Positions 1 through 7,747 of a stretch of 9,652 nucleotides of DNA are shown piece by piece. The stretch's first letter is position 1. The number at the start of each line of letters is the position of its first letter. The notes under the pieces were generated by a model. That model was not told the DNA's origin, made no database searches, and saw nothing but the letters and a program-made list of their open reading frames with translations. The stretch is from an uncultured Lachnospiraceae bacterium (GTDB lineage Bacteria > Bacillota > Clostridia > Lachnospirales > Lachnospiraceae). The position numbers were made by a program, and so were the translations under genes. The stretch is taken from positions 1 to 9,652 of the forward strand of contig CASDUB010000022.1 of assembly GCA_949283905.1 (NCBI GenBank). Reading direction: 5' to 3'.

Positions 1-849
1 CACGGAATCGCGAATCCCGATACGGATATATGGGACTTCTGGACAGGAGTAAAACAGGTTGAAAAAACACTTCCTCTCGGATGTGTGCTCACCATTCCTG
101 CTGCCGGTTCCGAAATGAGCCACTCTTCCGTTCTTACAAATATGGAGGTTCATTCGAAACGCGGTCTCACCACCGATTTCAACCGTCCGCTGTTTGCGGT
201 TATGGATCCGACGCTCACATATACCCTTCCGGTTTACCAGATCGGATGCGGAGTAACGGATATCATGATGCATACAATGGACAGATATTTTAATCCTCTT
301 GAAAATGAACTGACAGACGCGATCGCCGAGGCGCTCCTTAGAACAGTGATTAAATACGGAGCTGTCGCAATCAAAGACAGTCATGATTATGAAGCCATGA
401 GCGAGCTTATGTGGGCAGGTTCCCTTTCACACAACAATCTTACCGGACTCGGCGGCATCAACGATTTCGCGCCTCACCAGTTAGGCCATGAGATAACAGT
501 CAAATATGACACTGCACACGGTGCTTCTCTGGCGGCCATATGGTCAAGCTGGGCACGATATGTATACGACGCGAAGCCGTCACGTTTTGCCCGATTTGCA
601 AGAAATGTATGGGGAATAACAGAATCCGATGATAACAAAGCCGCTCTTATGGGAATAAAGGCAACAGAAGATTATTTCAAATCCCTCGGAATGCCGGTCT
701 GCTTCTCGGATGTAATCGGCATAAAAGACGATTCCATATTAAAAGAAATGGCAAAAGGCTGCTCCCGCGGCGGAACAAGGACCATCGGCTCATTTAAAGT
801 ACTCGATGAAAATGATATTTATGAAATATATAAAATCGCAAATAAATGA
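1..849 (+). CDS. Iron-containing alcohol dehydrogenase, butanol dehydrogenase/YqhD-like (5' partial)
   Basis: The reading frame is open from the first base, so the N-terminus, about 105 residues of a usual 385-390, lies outside the window; 282 residues are visible. The family reduces aldehydes to alcohols with NAD(P)H, as in fermentative butanol or ethanol formation or aldehyde detoxification. The conserved TIPAAGSEMS segment (visible residues 31-40) belongs to the nucleotide-binding half. Metal ligands can be placed by spacing: D87 and H91 (TDIMMH), H159 (APHQLGH) and H173 (DTAHG). The 4- and 14-residue spacings match E. coli YqhD and FucO, and H163 matches the extra conserved active-site histidine. 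The segment RNVWGITE is typical of the YqhD/Bdh branch. No frameshift or lost ligand is seen. The exact substrate and cofactor cannot be read from this part. The small zinc-ribbon gene follows after 18 bp. Confidence 0.93.
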   Translation, partial: HGIANPDTDIWDFWTGVKQVEKTLPLGCVLTIPAAGSEMSHSSVLTNMEVHSKRGLTTDFNRPLFAVMDPTLTYTLPVYQIGCGVTDIMMHTMDRYFNPLENELTDAIAEALLRTVIKYGAVAIKDSHDYEAMSELMWAGSLSHNNLTGLGGINDFAPHQLGHEITVKYDTAHGASLAAIWSSWARYVYDAKPSRFARFARNVWGITESDDNKAALMGIKATEDYFKSLGMPVCFSDVIGIKDDSILKEMAKGCSRGGTRTIGSFKVLDENDIYEIYKIANK

Positions 850-857
850 TTTTTAAT

Positions 858-861
858 GGAG
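858..861 (+). promoter_or_regulatory. Ribosome binding site deciding the start of the zinc-ribbon gene
   Basis: GGAG lies 6 nt before the ATG at 868. It overlaps the upstream in-frame ATG at 856, which itself has only AT-rich sequence before it and no Shine-Dalgarno match. The 868 start is therefore favoured. Confidence 0.75.
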
Positions 862-867
862 ATTTTT

Positions 868-1080
868 ATGGATAAACAGCAATATACCTGCCCTAAATGC
901 GGCAATAACTATTATGAACACGATCAGTTTCAGGCAACCGGAGGAAACTTCGCTAAACTTTTTGATGTTCAGAACAAAAAATTCATAACCATCAGCTGCA
1001 CACGATGCGGATATACAGAACTGTATAAAGCACAGACAAGCGCCGGATGGAATGTACTGGATTTCTTAATCGGCGGCTGA
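868..1080 (+). CDS. Small zinc-ribbon protein (DUF2082/Zn_ribbon_8-like)
   Basis: A protein of 70 residues with two CxxC knuckles (CPKC near residues 8-11 and CTRC near 44-47), separated by about 32 residues rich in aromatic and polar residues. This fits a single zinc ribbon. It resembles the family annotated as nucleic-acid-binding Zn-ribbon proteins (COG3478/DUF2082): the GNNYYEHDQFQATGGNFAKL stretch and the closing GWNVLDFLIGG are the recognisable parts. No catalytic residues are seen and no function is established. The start at 868 is preferred to the ATG 12 nt upstream because of the GGAG placement. The gene lies 18 bp after the alcohol dehydrogenase without a terminator, so they are probably co-transcribed; whether they are functionally linked is unknown. 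Confidence 0.85.
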   Translation: MDKQQYTCPKCGNNYYEHDQFQATGGNFAKLFDVQNKKFITISCTRCGYTELYKAQTSAGWNVLDFLIGG

Positions 1081-1090
1081 GACTAAATAA

Positions 1091-1125
1091 GGGGCGCTGC
1101 ATATTAAATATGCGCCGCCCCTTTT
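1091..1125 (+). terminator. Intrinsic terminator between convergent genes, probably bidirectional
   Basis: GGGGCG pairs with CGCCCC and, further in, GCATAT pairs with ATATGC around a TAA loop. This gives a 14-position stem with one C-C mismatch and one G-T pair. TTTT follows on the plus strand, 10 nt after the zinc-ribbon stop. On the minus strand the hairpin is followed by the weaker TTATTTA and lies just past the malic enzyme stop, so it may serve both sides. Confidence 0.85.
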
Positions 1126-1139
1126 AATTTACTCTATGA

Positions 1140-2312
1140 TCAGATACGGGCTACTCCCGATCTTCTTGCTGCTTCAGCTACTGCTTTTGCTACTGCCGGT
1201 CCGACCCTCTTGTCGAAAGCATAAGGAATGATATAATCTTCGTTAAGTTCTTCATCTGAAATAAGATTTGCGAGCGCTTCTGCGGCTGCCATCTTCATCT
1301 CTTCGTTAATATCAGATGCTCTTACATCAAATGTTCCTCTGAAGATTCCCGGGAACGCCAGTACATTGTTGATCTGATTCGGGAAATCAGAACGTCCTGT
1401 AGCTATAACTCGTGCTCCTCCTGCTTTAGCATCATCAGGGAATATTTCAGGCGTCGGATTTGCACACGCAAATACGATCGCGTCTTTATTCATCGTCTTA
1501 ACCATCTCTGTTGTAAGAGTTCCCGGTCCTGAAACACCGATAAACACGTCAGCGCCCTTGATAACCTCTTCAAGAGAACCTTTTTCCATGTTTCTGTTTG
1601 TCTCTTTTGACATTTCCTCTTTGATCCAGTTAAGTCCTTCACGTCCTTCGTAAATAGCGCCTTTGCGGTCTGTCATAACGACATTTTTAACGCCTGCAGA
1701 AAGAAGAAGTTTTACGATTGAAACAGCGGCTGCTCCTGCTCCCGATGTAACAACTTTGATCTCTTCTTTTTTCTTTCCTACAACTTTAAGCGCGTTGATA
1801 AGTCCGGCAAGAGTTATAACTGCCGTACCGTGCTGATCGTCGTGGAAAACAGGAATGTCGCATTTTTCTTTCAGTTTTCTTTCTATCTCAAAACATCTCG
1901 GAGCCGAGATATCCTCAAGATTGATTCCTCCGAATGATCCTGACATAAGATAAACCGCGTTTACGAACTCGTCTACATCTTTTGTTTTCACACAGAGAGG
2001 GAATGCGTCTACTCCGCCGAAAGCCTTAAAGAGAACACATTTTCCTTCCATTACAGGCATTCCTGCCTCAGGTCCGATATCTCCAAGTCCGAGAACTGCC
2101 GTTCCGTCTGTAATAACTGCACAAAGGTTATGTCTTCTTGTCAGTTCATAACTCTTATTGATGTCTTTCTGAATTTCAAGACACGGCTGAGCTACGCCCG
2201 GCGTATATGCCAAAGAAAGATCTTCTTTTGATTCAACCGGCACTGTTGCCACAACCTCGATTTTACCCTTCCATTCACCATGTAATCTGAGTGATTCTTT
2301 TGCGTAATCCAT
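1140..2312 (-). CDS. NAD(P)-dependent malic enzyme (oxaloacetate-decarboxylating)
   Basis: Catalyses oxidative decarboxylation of malate to pyruvate and CO2 with reduction of NAD(P)+, in the cytoplasm. The 390 residues match the short bacterial form of about 380-400, without the phosphotransacetylase-like extension of MaeB-type enzymes. Visible motifs: the catalytic-tyrosine segment AYTPGV (Y36), the lysine-bearing EGKCVLFKAFGGVDAFP (K91, K96), the metal-binding region INLEDISAPRCFEIE (E132, D133) and FHDDQHGTAV (156-165), the Rossmann loop SGAGAAAVSIV (190-200) and FACANPTPEI (281-290). AAAGGAGA ends 6 nt before the ATG and supports the start. It has its own candidate promoter and follows a terminator, so it is likely monocistronic. 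NAD versus NADP preference cannot be decided by eye. Confidence 0.96.
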   Translation of the reverse strand: MDYAKESLRLHGEWKGKIEVVATVPVESKEDLSLAYTPGVAQPCLEIQKDINKSYELTRRHNLCAVITDGTAVLGLGDIGPEAGMPVMEGKCVLFKAFGGVDAFPLCVKTKDVDEFVNAVYLMSGSFGGINLEDISAPRCFEIERKLKEKCDIPVFHDDQHGTAVITLAGLINALKVVGKKKEEIKVVTSGAGAAAVSIVKLLLSAGVKNVVMTDRKGAIYEGREGLNWIKEEMSKETNRNMEKGSLEEVIKGADVFIGVSGPGTLTTEMVKTMNKDAIVFACANPTPEIFPDDAKAGGARVIATGRSDFPNQINNVLAFPGIFRGTFDVRASDINEEMKMAAAEALANLISDEELNEDYIIPYAFDKRVGPAVAKAVAEAARRSGVARI

Positions 2313-2362
2313 TGTACTCTCCTTTTACAATTTTTTATGTAATTTCATTTTACCCCGATATC

Positions 2363-2391
2363 ATAATATATATTTAAAGAAAAAAAATCAA
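2363..2391 (-). promoter_or_regulatory. Candidate sigma-A promoter of the malic enzyme gene
   Basis: Reading the minus strand: -35 TTGATT (2391-2386), 17-bp spacer, -10 TATTAT (2368-2363), about 50 bp before the start codon and downstream of the preceding terminator. Two mismatches in the -35 box and one in the -10 box. The region is AT-rich, so chance matches are possible. Confidence 0.6.
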
Positions 2392-2404
2392 GAAGATATC
2401 ATTC

Positions 2405-2438
2405 AAAAAAAGAAGACCCTTAAATAAGAGTCTTCTTT
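2405..2438 (-). terminator. Intrinsic terminator after the NlpC/P60 hydrolase gene
   Basis: On the minus strand AAAGAAGACTCTT pairs with AAGGGTCTTCTTT (13 positions, one T-G pair) around an ATTT loop and is followed by a run of T. It starts about 19 nt after the hydrolase stop codon. Confidence 0.88.
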
Positions 2439-2456
2439 GAACTGACGTATTTTGTT

Positions 2457-3788
2457 TCAGACTACACGTCTGATAGCTATGATCGGTTTATAATTAATAT
2501 TGCTGCTTATGATGATACCTACAGTTTCGTTACTTGCATGAACCATCTGACCTCCGCCTATATAAAGGCCGCAGTGTCCGCTGTAGCAAATGATATCTCC
2601 CGGCTGCATATCAGTATATGAAACGCTCATATATCCCGCTCCCGGCATAGAAGCTGATGATCTCGGAACAGAATATCCGAATGCCGCATATACAAGATGA
2701 ACGAATCCTGAGCAGTCCGTTCCGTTTGTAAGGCTGTTTCCGCCCCAAACATAAGGATTTCCTACGAACTGACATGCATAATCAGCAATCGCCTGTCCCT
2801 CGGCGCTTGAACCGCCGCTCGGAACTGATGGTTCCGGTTCGCTGTACTCAGGTTCTGAATAATCCGGTTCCGAATACTCCGGTTCGCTGTACTCAGGCTC
2901 TGAATATACAGGTTCATTGTATTCAGGCTGCTGTACCTGGTTTGCAGCGTTCTGCTGTGCCTGCTCTGCTGCTGCCTGCTGTCTCGCAGCTTCCTCTGCT
3001 GCCGCCTGCTGTCTTGCGGCTTCTTCTGCTGCCGCCTGAGCTGCCAGCTCTTCCTGACGTTTCTGCTCTTCCAAAACAGCGATCTGCTCGCTCTGCTGTG
3101 CTATAAGATCACGATACTGGTTCGCAATCTCCTGTGCGTTCGCGAGAGCCGCATCATAATCAGCGTTTGTTGCTTTTAATTCTTCAAGGAGAGTCTCAAG
3201 ATTAGCCTGCTGAAGTTCCTGCTCGTTTTTCATCGCTACAAGCTCGGCATGCTCCTCCTGCTGCTGTCTCTGGAGGTCGGCAACCTGCTGAACAGTTGCT
3301 GCATATTGCTCAAGACACTCTCTGTCATATTTATACATCTTCTGTGTGTATTCAGCCTGATTAAGAAGCTCTGTGATATTCGACTCTTCTAACAGGATCG
3401 TTGCCCATCCGGCATTTCCGCCATTTTCATAGAGATACTGAATTCTCTTTTTCATCGCTTCATACTGAACGGCTTTGTCCTCTTCTGCAGCGGCAAGATT
3501 TGCGGCTGTTACTTCAAGTTCTGCGTTTTTAGCTTCTATCTCGCTTGCCAATGTTTCAACCTGTACTATTGTAAGGACAAGTTCCTGACCGACGCTGTCG
3601 ATCTGTCCCATAAGAACATTTTTATCCGCTTCAAGAGCATCGATATTTTGATTTACCTGTTCAAGCTCTGCCTGTGATGCAGCCTGCTGGTTTCTCATAT
3701 CATCTATCTCATCTGCTGTTACAGTTGCTATACCGCCAAATGCTACCGAAAAAGCAAGCGCAGCGGCAAGTACACGTATTTTTTTCAT
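2457..3788 (-). CDS. Secreted coiled-coil NlpC/P60 peptidoglycan hydrolase (CwlO/PcsB-like architecture)
   Basis: Predicted to be exported and to cut peptide stems of peptidoglycan during growth or division. The 443 residues comprise: a Sec signal peptide (1-25, MKKIRVLAAALAFSVAFGG, likely cleavage after VTA); a long coiled coil (about 28-245) containing the PcsB/CwlO-type conserved patch RIQYLYENGG...ILLEESNITELLNQAEY (115-147); an Ala/Gln-rich repeat (251-278); a YSEP pentapeptide repeat (289-318); and a C-terminal NlpC/P60 domain (about 330-443). The catalytic triad is visible as C359 (TDCSGF), H405 (SGHCGLYIG) and H417 (MVHAS); the 12-residue His-His spacing matches E. coli Spr. I chose the ATG at 3788 because TAGGAGA sits 6 nt upstream and the signal peptide begins there; the frame also opens at 3911, but that position coincides with the expected start of transcription. 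In CwlO and PcsB, FtsEX acts through the coiled coil; the same here is an inference. Confidence 0.93.
   Translation of the reverse strand: MKKIRVLAAALAFSVAFGGIATVTADEIDDMRNQQAASQAELEQVNQNIDALEADKNVLMGQIDSVGQELVLTIVQVETLASEIEAKNAELEVTAANLAAAEEDKAVQYEAMKKRIQYLYENGGNAGWATILLEESNITELLNQAEYTQKMYKYDRECLEQYAATVQQVADLQRQQQEEHAELVAMKNEQELQQANLETLLEELKATNADYDAALANAQEIANQYRDLIAQQSEQIAVLEEQKRQEELAAQAAAEEAARQQAAAEEAARQQAAAEQAQQNAANQVQQPEYNEPVYSEPEYSEPEYSEPDYSEPEYSEPEPSVPSGGSSAEGQAIADYACQFVGNPYVWGGNSLTNGTDCSGFVHLVYAAFGYSVPRSSASMPGAGYMSVSYTDMQPGDIICYSGHCGLYIGGGQMVHASNETVGIIISSNINYKPIIAIRRVV
2835..2924 (-). repeat. In-gene 15-bp tandem repeat encoding six YSEP-type pentapeptides
   Basis: Residues 289-318 of the hydrolase are six copies of [EVD]-Y-[SN]-E-P. 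At the DNA level the segments at 2836-2861 and 2881-2906 agree at 25 of 26 bases, giving a 45-bp higher-order period (three units). It probably forms an extended, acidic, wall-spanning linker between the coiled coil and the catalytic domain. Unit number could vary by slippage. Confidence 0.9.
2955..3038 (-). repeat. In-gene Ala/Gln-rich repeat (AAAEEAARQQ units)
   Basis: Residues about 251-278 of the hydrolase contain two exact copies of AAAEEAARQQ followed by a diverged third, a 30-bp period in DNA. The composition is strongly helical and continues the coiled coil as a charged stalk. Confidence 0.85.
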
Positions 3789-3826
3789 ATAATATCTCCT
3801 AAATTTTCTAAATTTGAAATAGTCAT

Positions 3827-3843
3827 GTAACAAATTCTTAACA
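3827..3843 (-). promoter_or_regulatory. Putative WalR (YycF) binding site upstream of the cell-wall hydrolase
   Basis: The minus strand reads TGTTAA-GAATT-TGTTAC, an exact fit to the WalR consensus TGTWAH-N5-TGTWAH known from Bacillus and Staphylococcus. It lies 39-55 nt before the hydrolase start codon. It is downstream of the distal promoter candidate (3919-3947) and immediately after the -10 of the proximal one (3845-3873). That position would suit repression of the proximal promoter or, if the real promoter differs, another mode. Binding is inferred from the motif only. Confidence 0.5.
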
Positions 3844-3844
3844 C

Positions 3845-3873
3845 ATACTATCACAATATTAAAATTTAAGCAA
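3845..3873 (-). promoter_or_regulatory. Candidate proximal promoter of the hydrolase gene
   Basis: Minus strand: -35 TTGCTT (3873-3868), 17-bp spacer ending in TGA, -10 TAGTAT (3850-3845). The TG just before the -10 gives an extended -10 element that could offset the weak -35 box. It would leave a leader of about 50 nt that includes the WalR-like box. Confidence 0.4.
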
Positions 3874-3918
3874 CCGAAAAAGTATAAATTTTTTCTTAAT
3901 GAATCTTTCAATATTTGT

Positions 3919-3947
3919 ATAATATCAATATTTTAATTCTATTTCAA
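3919..3947 (-). promoter_or_regulatory. Candidate distal promoter of the hydrolase gene
   Basis: Minus strand: -35 TTGAAA (3947-3942), 17-bp spacer, -10 TATTAT (3924-3919). This is the best sigma-A match in the gap. Its transcript would start near 3912 and carry a leader of about 120 nt. Confidence 0.5.
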
Positions 3948-3960
3948 CAACAAAAGAAAT

Positions 3961-3997
3961 TGCCATAATTGACAAAAAGAAGCTGCCATTATTGACA
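3961..3997. repeat. Imperfect direct repeat TGCCATWATTGACA
   Basis: TGCCATAATTGACA (3961-3974) and TGCCATTATTGACA (3984-3997) differ at one of 14 bases and are spaced 23 bp start to start. The second copy overlaps the prfB terminator stem and loop. Significance unknown. Confidence 0.6.
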
Positions 3998-4002
3998 GCT
4001 TC
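3974..4002 (-). terminator. Intrinsic terminator of the secA-prfB operon
   Basis: On the minus strand GAAGCTGTC pairs with GGCAGCTTC (9 bp, one T-G pair) around AATAAT and is followed by TTTTT. It begins 9 nt after the prfB stop codon. Confidence 0.9.
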
Positions 4003-4011
4003 CGAATGATT

Positions 4012-5136
4012 TTACTTGTTTTCACCTGTTCCGTTGAGCGCTATCCATTTAAGATAAGCATTGATAAACGGATCGATGTCTCCGTCAAGCACATTATTTA
4101 CCTGACCGCGCTCTTCGTTTGTTCTGTGATCCTTTACCATAGTATATGGCTGCATTACATACGATCTGATCTGATTTCCCCATGCAATATCAGTAACTTC
4201 ACCGCGTATTCCCGAAAGCTTTGCCATCTGTTCTTCCTGCGCAAGCATATACAGCTTTGCCTTCAGCATCTGCATGGCTTTATCTTTATTCTGGAACTGT
4301 GATCTCTCATTCTGACATGTTACAACTATTCCCGTAGGGAAATGTGTGATACGGATAGCGGATGATGTTTTATTGATATGCTGTCCGCCGGCGCCGCTCG
4401 AACGATATGTATCGATACGGATATCTTCGTCTTTGATCTCAATATCGATATCGTCTTCAATATCAGGCATTACATCACATGAAACAAAAGATGTCTGACG
4501 TTTTCCGTTCGCATTAAACGGAGATATACGGACAAGTCTGTGTACGCCTTTTTCAGATTTGAGATATCCGTATGCGTTTGTTCCGTTCACCTGGAATGTA
4601 ACTGACTTTACGCCTGCTTCTTCACCTTCAAGAAAATCAAGCTCATCAATGGTGAATCCTTTTTTCTCCGCCCATCTCGTATACATACGATAGAGCATTC
4701 CGCACCAGTCCATGGCTTCAGTTCCGCCGGCTCCGGCATTGAGCTTCAGAATCGCATTGCACTTATCATATTCACCCGAAAGAAGCGTTTTTATTCTGAT
4801 TGCATCGAATTCTTCTTTAAATTTATCGAGCATTTCTCTTATCTCAGGGATAACAGATTCGTCGTTTTCTTCATATCCCATTTCAATAAGAGTTTCCATA
4901 TCTTCTTTTTCGGAGACAAGCTTTCTGTAAGTATCCCTGTCGTCTTTAAGATTTCCAAGCTCTTTCATCTGCTCCTGCGCCTTTTCAGGTTCGTCCCAGA
5001 ATCCCGGCTCTTCCATCTTTCTTTCGAGCTCTTCAATTTTTTGCTCTTTGCTCTCAAGATCAAGAGAATCCCTGACTTCCTTTAACGGTTCGTCATAAGA
5101 ATTCAGTTCTGTTTTAAACTGATCAAGTTCGACCAC
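4012..5136 (-). CDS. prfB: Peptide chain release factor 2
   Basis: Recognises UGA and UAA in the ribosomal A site and triggers hydrolysis of the peptidyl-tRNA ester. The 374 residues are full length. The RF2-specific stop-reading tripeptide SPF is at 205-207 and the catalytic GGQ at 250-252 (SSGAGGQH); residue 246 is Ser. The N-terminal helical domain carries the conserved EEPGFWDEPEKAQ. The start is GTG at 5136, with AGAGGGG 7 nt upstream; no nearer ATG gives the RF2 N-terminus. Unlike most bacterial prfB genes it reads through in a single frame: the usual CTT TGA slip site is CTT GAT at codons 25-26, so the RF2-level autoregulation by frameshifting is absent. The gene begins 34 bp after secA with no terminator, the classic secA-prfB pair of Firmicutes. 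Confidence 0.97.
   Translation of the reverse strand: MVELDQFKTELNSYDEPLKEVRDSLDLESKEQKIEELERKMEEPGFWDEPEKAQEQMKELGNLKDDRDTYRKLVSEKEDMETLIEMGYEENDESVIPEIREMLDKFKEEFDAIRIKTLLSGEYDKCNAILKLNAGAGGTEAMDWCGMLYRMYTRWAEKKGFTIDELDFLEGEEAGVKSVTFQVNGTNAYGYLKSEKGVHRLVRISPFNANGKRQTSFVSCDVMPDIEDDIDIEIKDEDIRIDTYRSSGAGGQHINKTSSAIRITHFPTGIVVTCQNERSQFQNKDKAMQMLKAKLYMLAQEEQMAKLSGIRGEVTDIAWGNQIRSYVMQPYTMVKDHRTNEERGQVNNVLDGDIDPFINAYLKWIALNGTGENK
5059..5073 (-). other. Position of the RF2 programmed-frameshift site, here without the in-frame stop
   Basis: Codons 22-26 read AGG GAT TCT CTT GAT. The E. coli site at the same codons is AGG GGG TAT CTT TGA C. The AGG and CTT are kept, while the T that creates UGA is missing, so decoding is continuous. 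The AGG codon may be a remnant of the stimulatory Shine-Dalgarno element or simply reflect the conserved arginine. Confidence 0.8.
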
Positions 5137-5170
5137 GTAATTACCCCTCTCTAAATACTTCTTAATTAAA

Positions 5171-7747
5171 TCAAGCTAATTTGTTTTTTCTCATACAGCA
5201 CTGTTTATACTTTTTGCCGCTTCCGCAAGGACACGGGTCATTCGGATATATTTTCTTTTCTGTCTTCTGAACAGGTTTTTTCTGAAGAGACTCATCTTTA
5301 TTTGTACCTGTTACCTTAGCTACCTCTTCTCTTTCAACCTTCTGTTCAACCTTTACATGATAAAGAAGTCTTACCGTATCATGCTGAACGCTTTCAGTCA
5401 TTTCGTTAAACATATCGAATGCCGCCATCTTGTATTCAACTCGAGGATCTCTCTGACCGTATGCCTGAAGTCCGATACCTTCACGAAGTCTTTCCATGTC
5501 ATCGATATGATCCATCCACTTCTGGTCAATGACTTTAAGCAGTACGATTCGCTCAAGTTCACGTATCTTTTCTTCTTCATCGAACTGAGCTTCTTTTTCC
5601 TCATAGAGTTTAACGGCTTCTTCTTTTATCTTCTGTTTGATCTCATTCTTACGAAGATTTTTTATATCCTCTAATTTAACAGGTTTGATTGGGATTATCT
5701 CAAGCAATACTCTGTTAAACTCAGCAATATCCCACTCCTCCGGAGACACCTCGTCAGCAAAGAACATATCGACATAACCGTCAACCGTATCGTATGCCAT
5801 TTTAAGAATAACATCACGCATATTTTCGCCGTCGAGAACGCGGCGTCTTTCCGCATAAATGATCTCTCTCTGCTCATTGTTTACGATATCGTAGTCAAGA
5901 AGGTTCTTACGAATACCATAGTTGTTTGTCTCTATCTTTTTCTGAGCTTTTTCTATAGCTGATGTAAGCATCTTATGCTCGATCTGATCATCTTCTTTTA
6001 CGCCAAGTGTCTTGAACACGTTCATAAGCTTTTCTGAACCGAAAAGTCTCATAAGATCGTCTTCAAGAGAAATATAAAATCTTGATTCACCCGGATCTCC
6101 CTGACGTCCTGAACGGCCGCGGAGCTGGTTATCTATACGTCTTGACTCATGTCTTTCTGTTCCTATGATCTTAAGGCCGCCGAGTTTTCTCGCTTCATCG
6201 TCAAGCTTAATATCGGTACCACGACCTGCCATGTTTGTCGCGATAGTAACCATTCCGGCTTCGCCCGCATGAGAAACTATTTCAGCTTCCTGCTCATGGA
6301 ATTTCGCATTGAGCACCTGATGAGGGATGCCTTCTTTCCTGAGCATCTTGCTGAGTAATTCTGATATCTCGATCGTGATCGTACCTACGAGAACAGGCTG
6401 TCTTCTTTCATAAGCTTCTTTAACTTCACGAACTACAGCCCTGTACTTTTCGGCTTTAGTCATATATACGACATCGTTAAGGTCTTTACGCTGCACAGGA
6501 ACGTTTGTAGGTATCTCCACAACGTCCATGCCGTAGATATCACGGAACTCCTGTTCCTCTGTAAGAGCAGTTCCCGTCATTCCCGCCTTCTTCTCGTATT
6601 TATTAAAGAAGTTCTGGAATGTAATCGTGGCAAGAGTCTTGCTTTCACGTTTAACCTTTACATGTTCTTTAGCTTCTATAGCCTGATGAAGACCGTCTGA
6701 ATATCTTCTTCCGGGCATGATACGTCCCGTGAATTCATCTACGATCAGGATCTCATCGTCTTTAACAACATAATCCTGATCTCTGAACATAAGGTTATGA
6801 GCACGGAGCGCAAGTATAATATTATGCTGTATCTCAAGATTTTCGGGATCTGAAAGGTTGTCAATATGGAAAAACTTCTCTACTTTTTTGACGCCTTCCT
6901 CTGTAAGCGTAACGATCTTGTCTTTCTCATTTACAATGAAATCACCTGTCTCAATGATCTCTTCGCCCATGATGGCTGTCATTTTTGTGACTTCGCCGGA
7001 TGCTTCTCCTCGCTGCATCTGTCTTGCGAGAATATCGCATGTTTCATATAATTTCGTAGATTTTCCACTCTGTCCCGAAATAATAAGCGGTGTTCGCGCT
7101 TCATCGATAAGTACAGAGTCGACCTCATCGATGATGGCATATACAAGATCTCTCTGAACAAGCTGGTTTTTATATACGACCATGTTGTCTCTGAGGTAAT
7201 CAAATCCGTCTTCATTATTTGTTACGTATGTGATATCGCAGGCGTAAGCCTCGCGCCTTTCGTCATGCTTCATGCTGTTAAGGACAACTCCGACCTTTAA
7301 TCCAAGGAACTCATGAAGTTTTCCCATCCACTCCGCGTCACGGCTTGCAAGATAATCATTGACAGTAATGATATGCACGCCGCGTCCTGTAAGAGCGTTA
7401 AGATACGCCGGCAGTGTTGATACAAGTGTTTTACCTTCACCTGTCTTCATTTCAGCGATTCTTCCCTGATGAAGAATGATACCGCCGATAAGCTGTACTC
7501 TGTAATGTTCCATATTAAGTACGCGTTTTCCGGCTTCTCTTACAACAGCAAACGCCTCGGGTAAAAGATCATCCAGTGTTTCTCCTCCCGCATAGCGTTT
7601 TTTAAATTCCTCTGTTTTTGCTTTAAGTTCTTCATCTGAAAGCTTCTGCATTTCAGGTCTTAAAGACTCAATCTTATCTACTATAGGCATTATACGTTTG
7701 AGCTCACGCTGACTGTGAGTTCCAAACAATTTTTCAGAAAGTTTCAT
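5171..7747 (-). CDS. secA: Preprotein translocase ATPase SecA
   Basis: The cytoplasmic and membrane-associated motor that pushes unfolded preproteins through SecYEG using ATP. With the ATG at 7747 it has 858 residues, normal for Firmicutes. Order of features: Walker A TGEGKT (102-107), DEVD box (207-210) with [12 protein letters not shown] after it, the preprotein-crosslinking region (about 220-370), [13 protein letters not shown] (389-401), the second motor domain with TNMAGRGTD (504-512) and [13 protein letters not shown] (541-553), the helical scaffold and wing region, and a C-terminal zinc finger [13 protein letters not shown] (C839, C841, C850, C851) that in the family contacts SecB or lipids. 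The frame also opens at TTG 7759, but that codon overlaps the GGAGG ribosome site placed 5 nt before ATG 7747, so the later start is used. It sits in an operon with the SPFH gene upstream (21 bp) and prfB downstream (34 bp). Confidence 0.98.
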   Translation of the reverse strand: MKLSEKLFGTHSQRELKRIMPIVDKIESLRPEMQKLSDEELKAKTEEFKKRYAGGETLDDLLPEAFAVVREAGKRVLNMEHYRVQLIGGIILHQGRIAEMKTGEGKTLVSTLPAYLNALTGRGVHIITVNDYLASRDAEWMGKLHEFLGLKVGVVLNSMKHDERREAYACDITYVTNNEDGFDYLRDNMVVYKNQLVQRDLVYAIIDEVDSVLIDEARTPLIISGQSGKSTKLYETCDILARQMQRGEASGEVTKMTAIMGEEIIETGDFIVNEKDKIVTLTEEGVKKVEKFFHIDNLSDPENLEIQHNIILALRAHNLMFRDQDYVVKDDEILIVDEFTGRIMPGRRYSDGLHQAIEAKEHVKVKRESKTLATITFQNFFNKYEKKAGMTGTALTEEQEFRDIYGMDVVEIPTNVPVQRKDLNDVVYMTKAEKYRAVVREVKEAYERRQPVLVGTITIEISELLSKMLRKEGIPHQVLNAKFHEQEAEIVSHAGEAGMVTIATNMAGRGTDIKLDDEARKLGGLKIIGTERHESRRIDNQLRGRSGRQGDPGESRFYISLEDDLMRLFGSEKLMNVFKTLGVKEDDQIEHKMLTSAIEKAQKKIETNNYGIRKNLLDYDIVNNEQREIIYAERRRVLDGENMRDVILKMAYDTVDGYVDMFFADEVSPEEWDIAEFNRVLLEIIPIKPVKLEDIKNLRKNEIKQKIKEEAVKLYEEKEAQFDEEEKIRELERIVLLKVIDQKWMDHIDDMERLREGIGLQAYGQRDPRVEYKMAAFDMFNEMTESVQHDTVRLLYHVKVEQKVEREEVAKVTGTNKDESLQKKPVQKTEKKIYPNDPCPCGSGKKYKQCCMRKNKLA

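Noticed and set aside
856..867. Upstream ATG of the zinc-ribbon gene
   Set aside because: No Shine-Dalgarno match precedes it, and it overlaps the GGAG that serves ATG 868.
2774..3106. 110-codon plus-strand frame opposite the hydrolase
   Set aside because: It is the complement of the repetitive Ala/Gln and YSEP coding tracts; its Leu/Pro/Arg-rich product has no family features and no ribosome site.
3789..3911. Upstream in-frame start giving a 484-residue hydrolase
   Set aside because: It would put 41 residues ahead of a clear signal peptide, lacks a ribosome site and falls where transcription is expected to begin; ATG 3788 has AGGAGA at good spacing.
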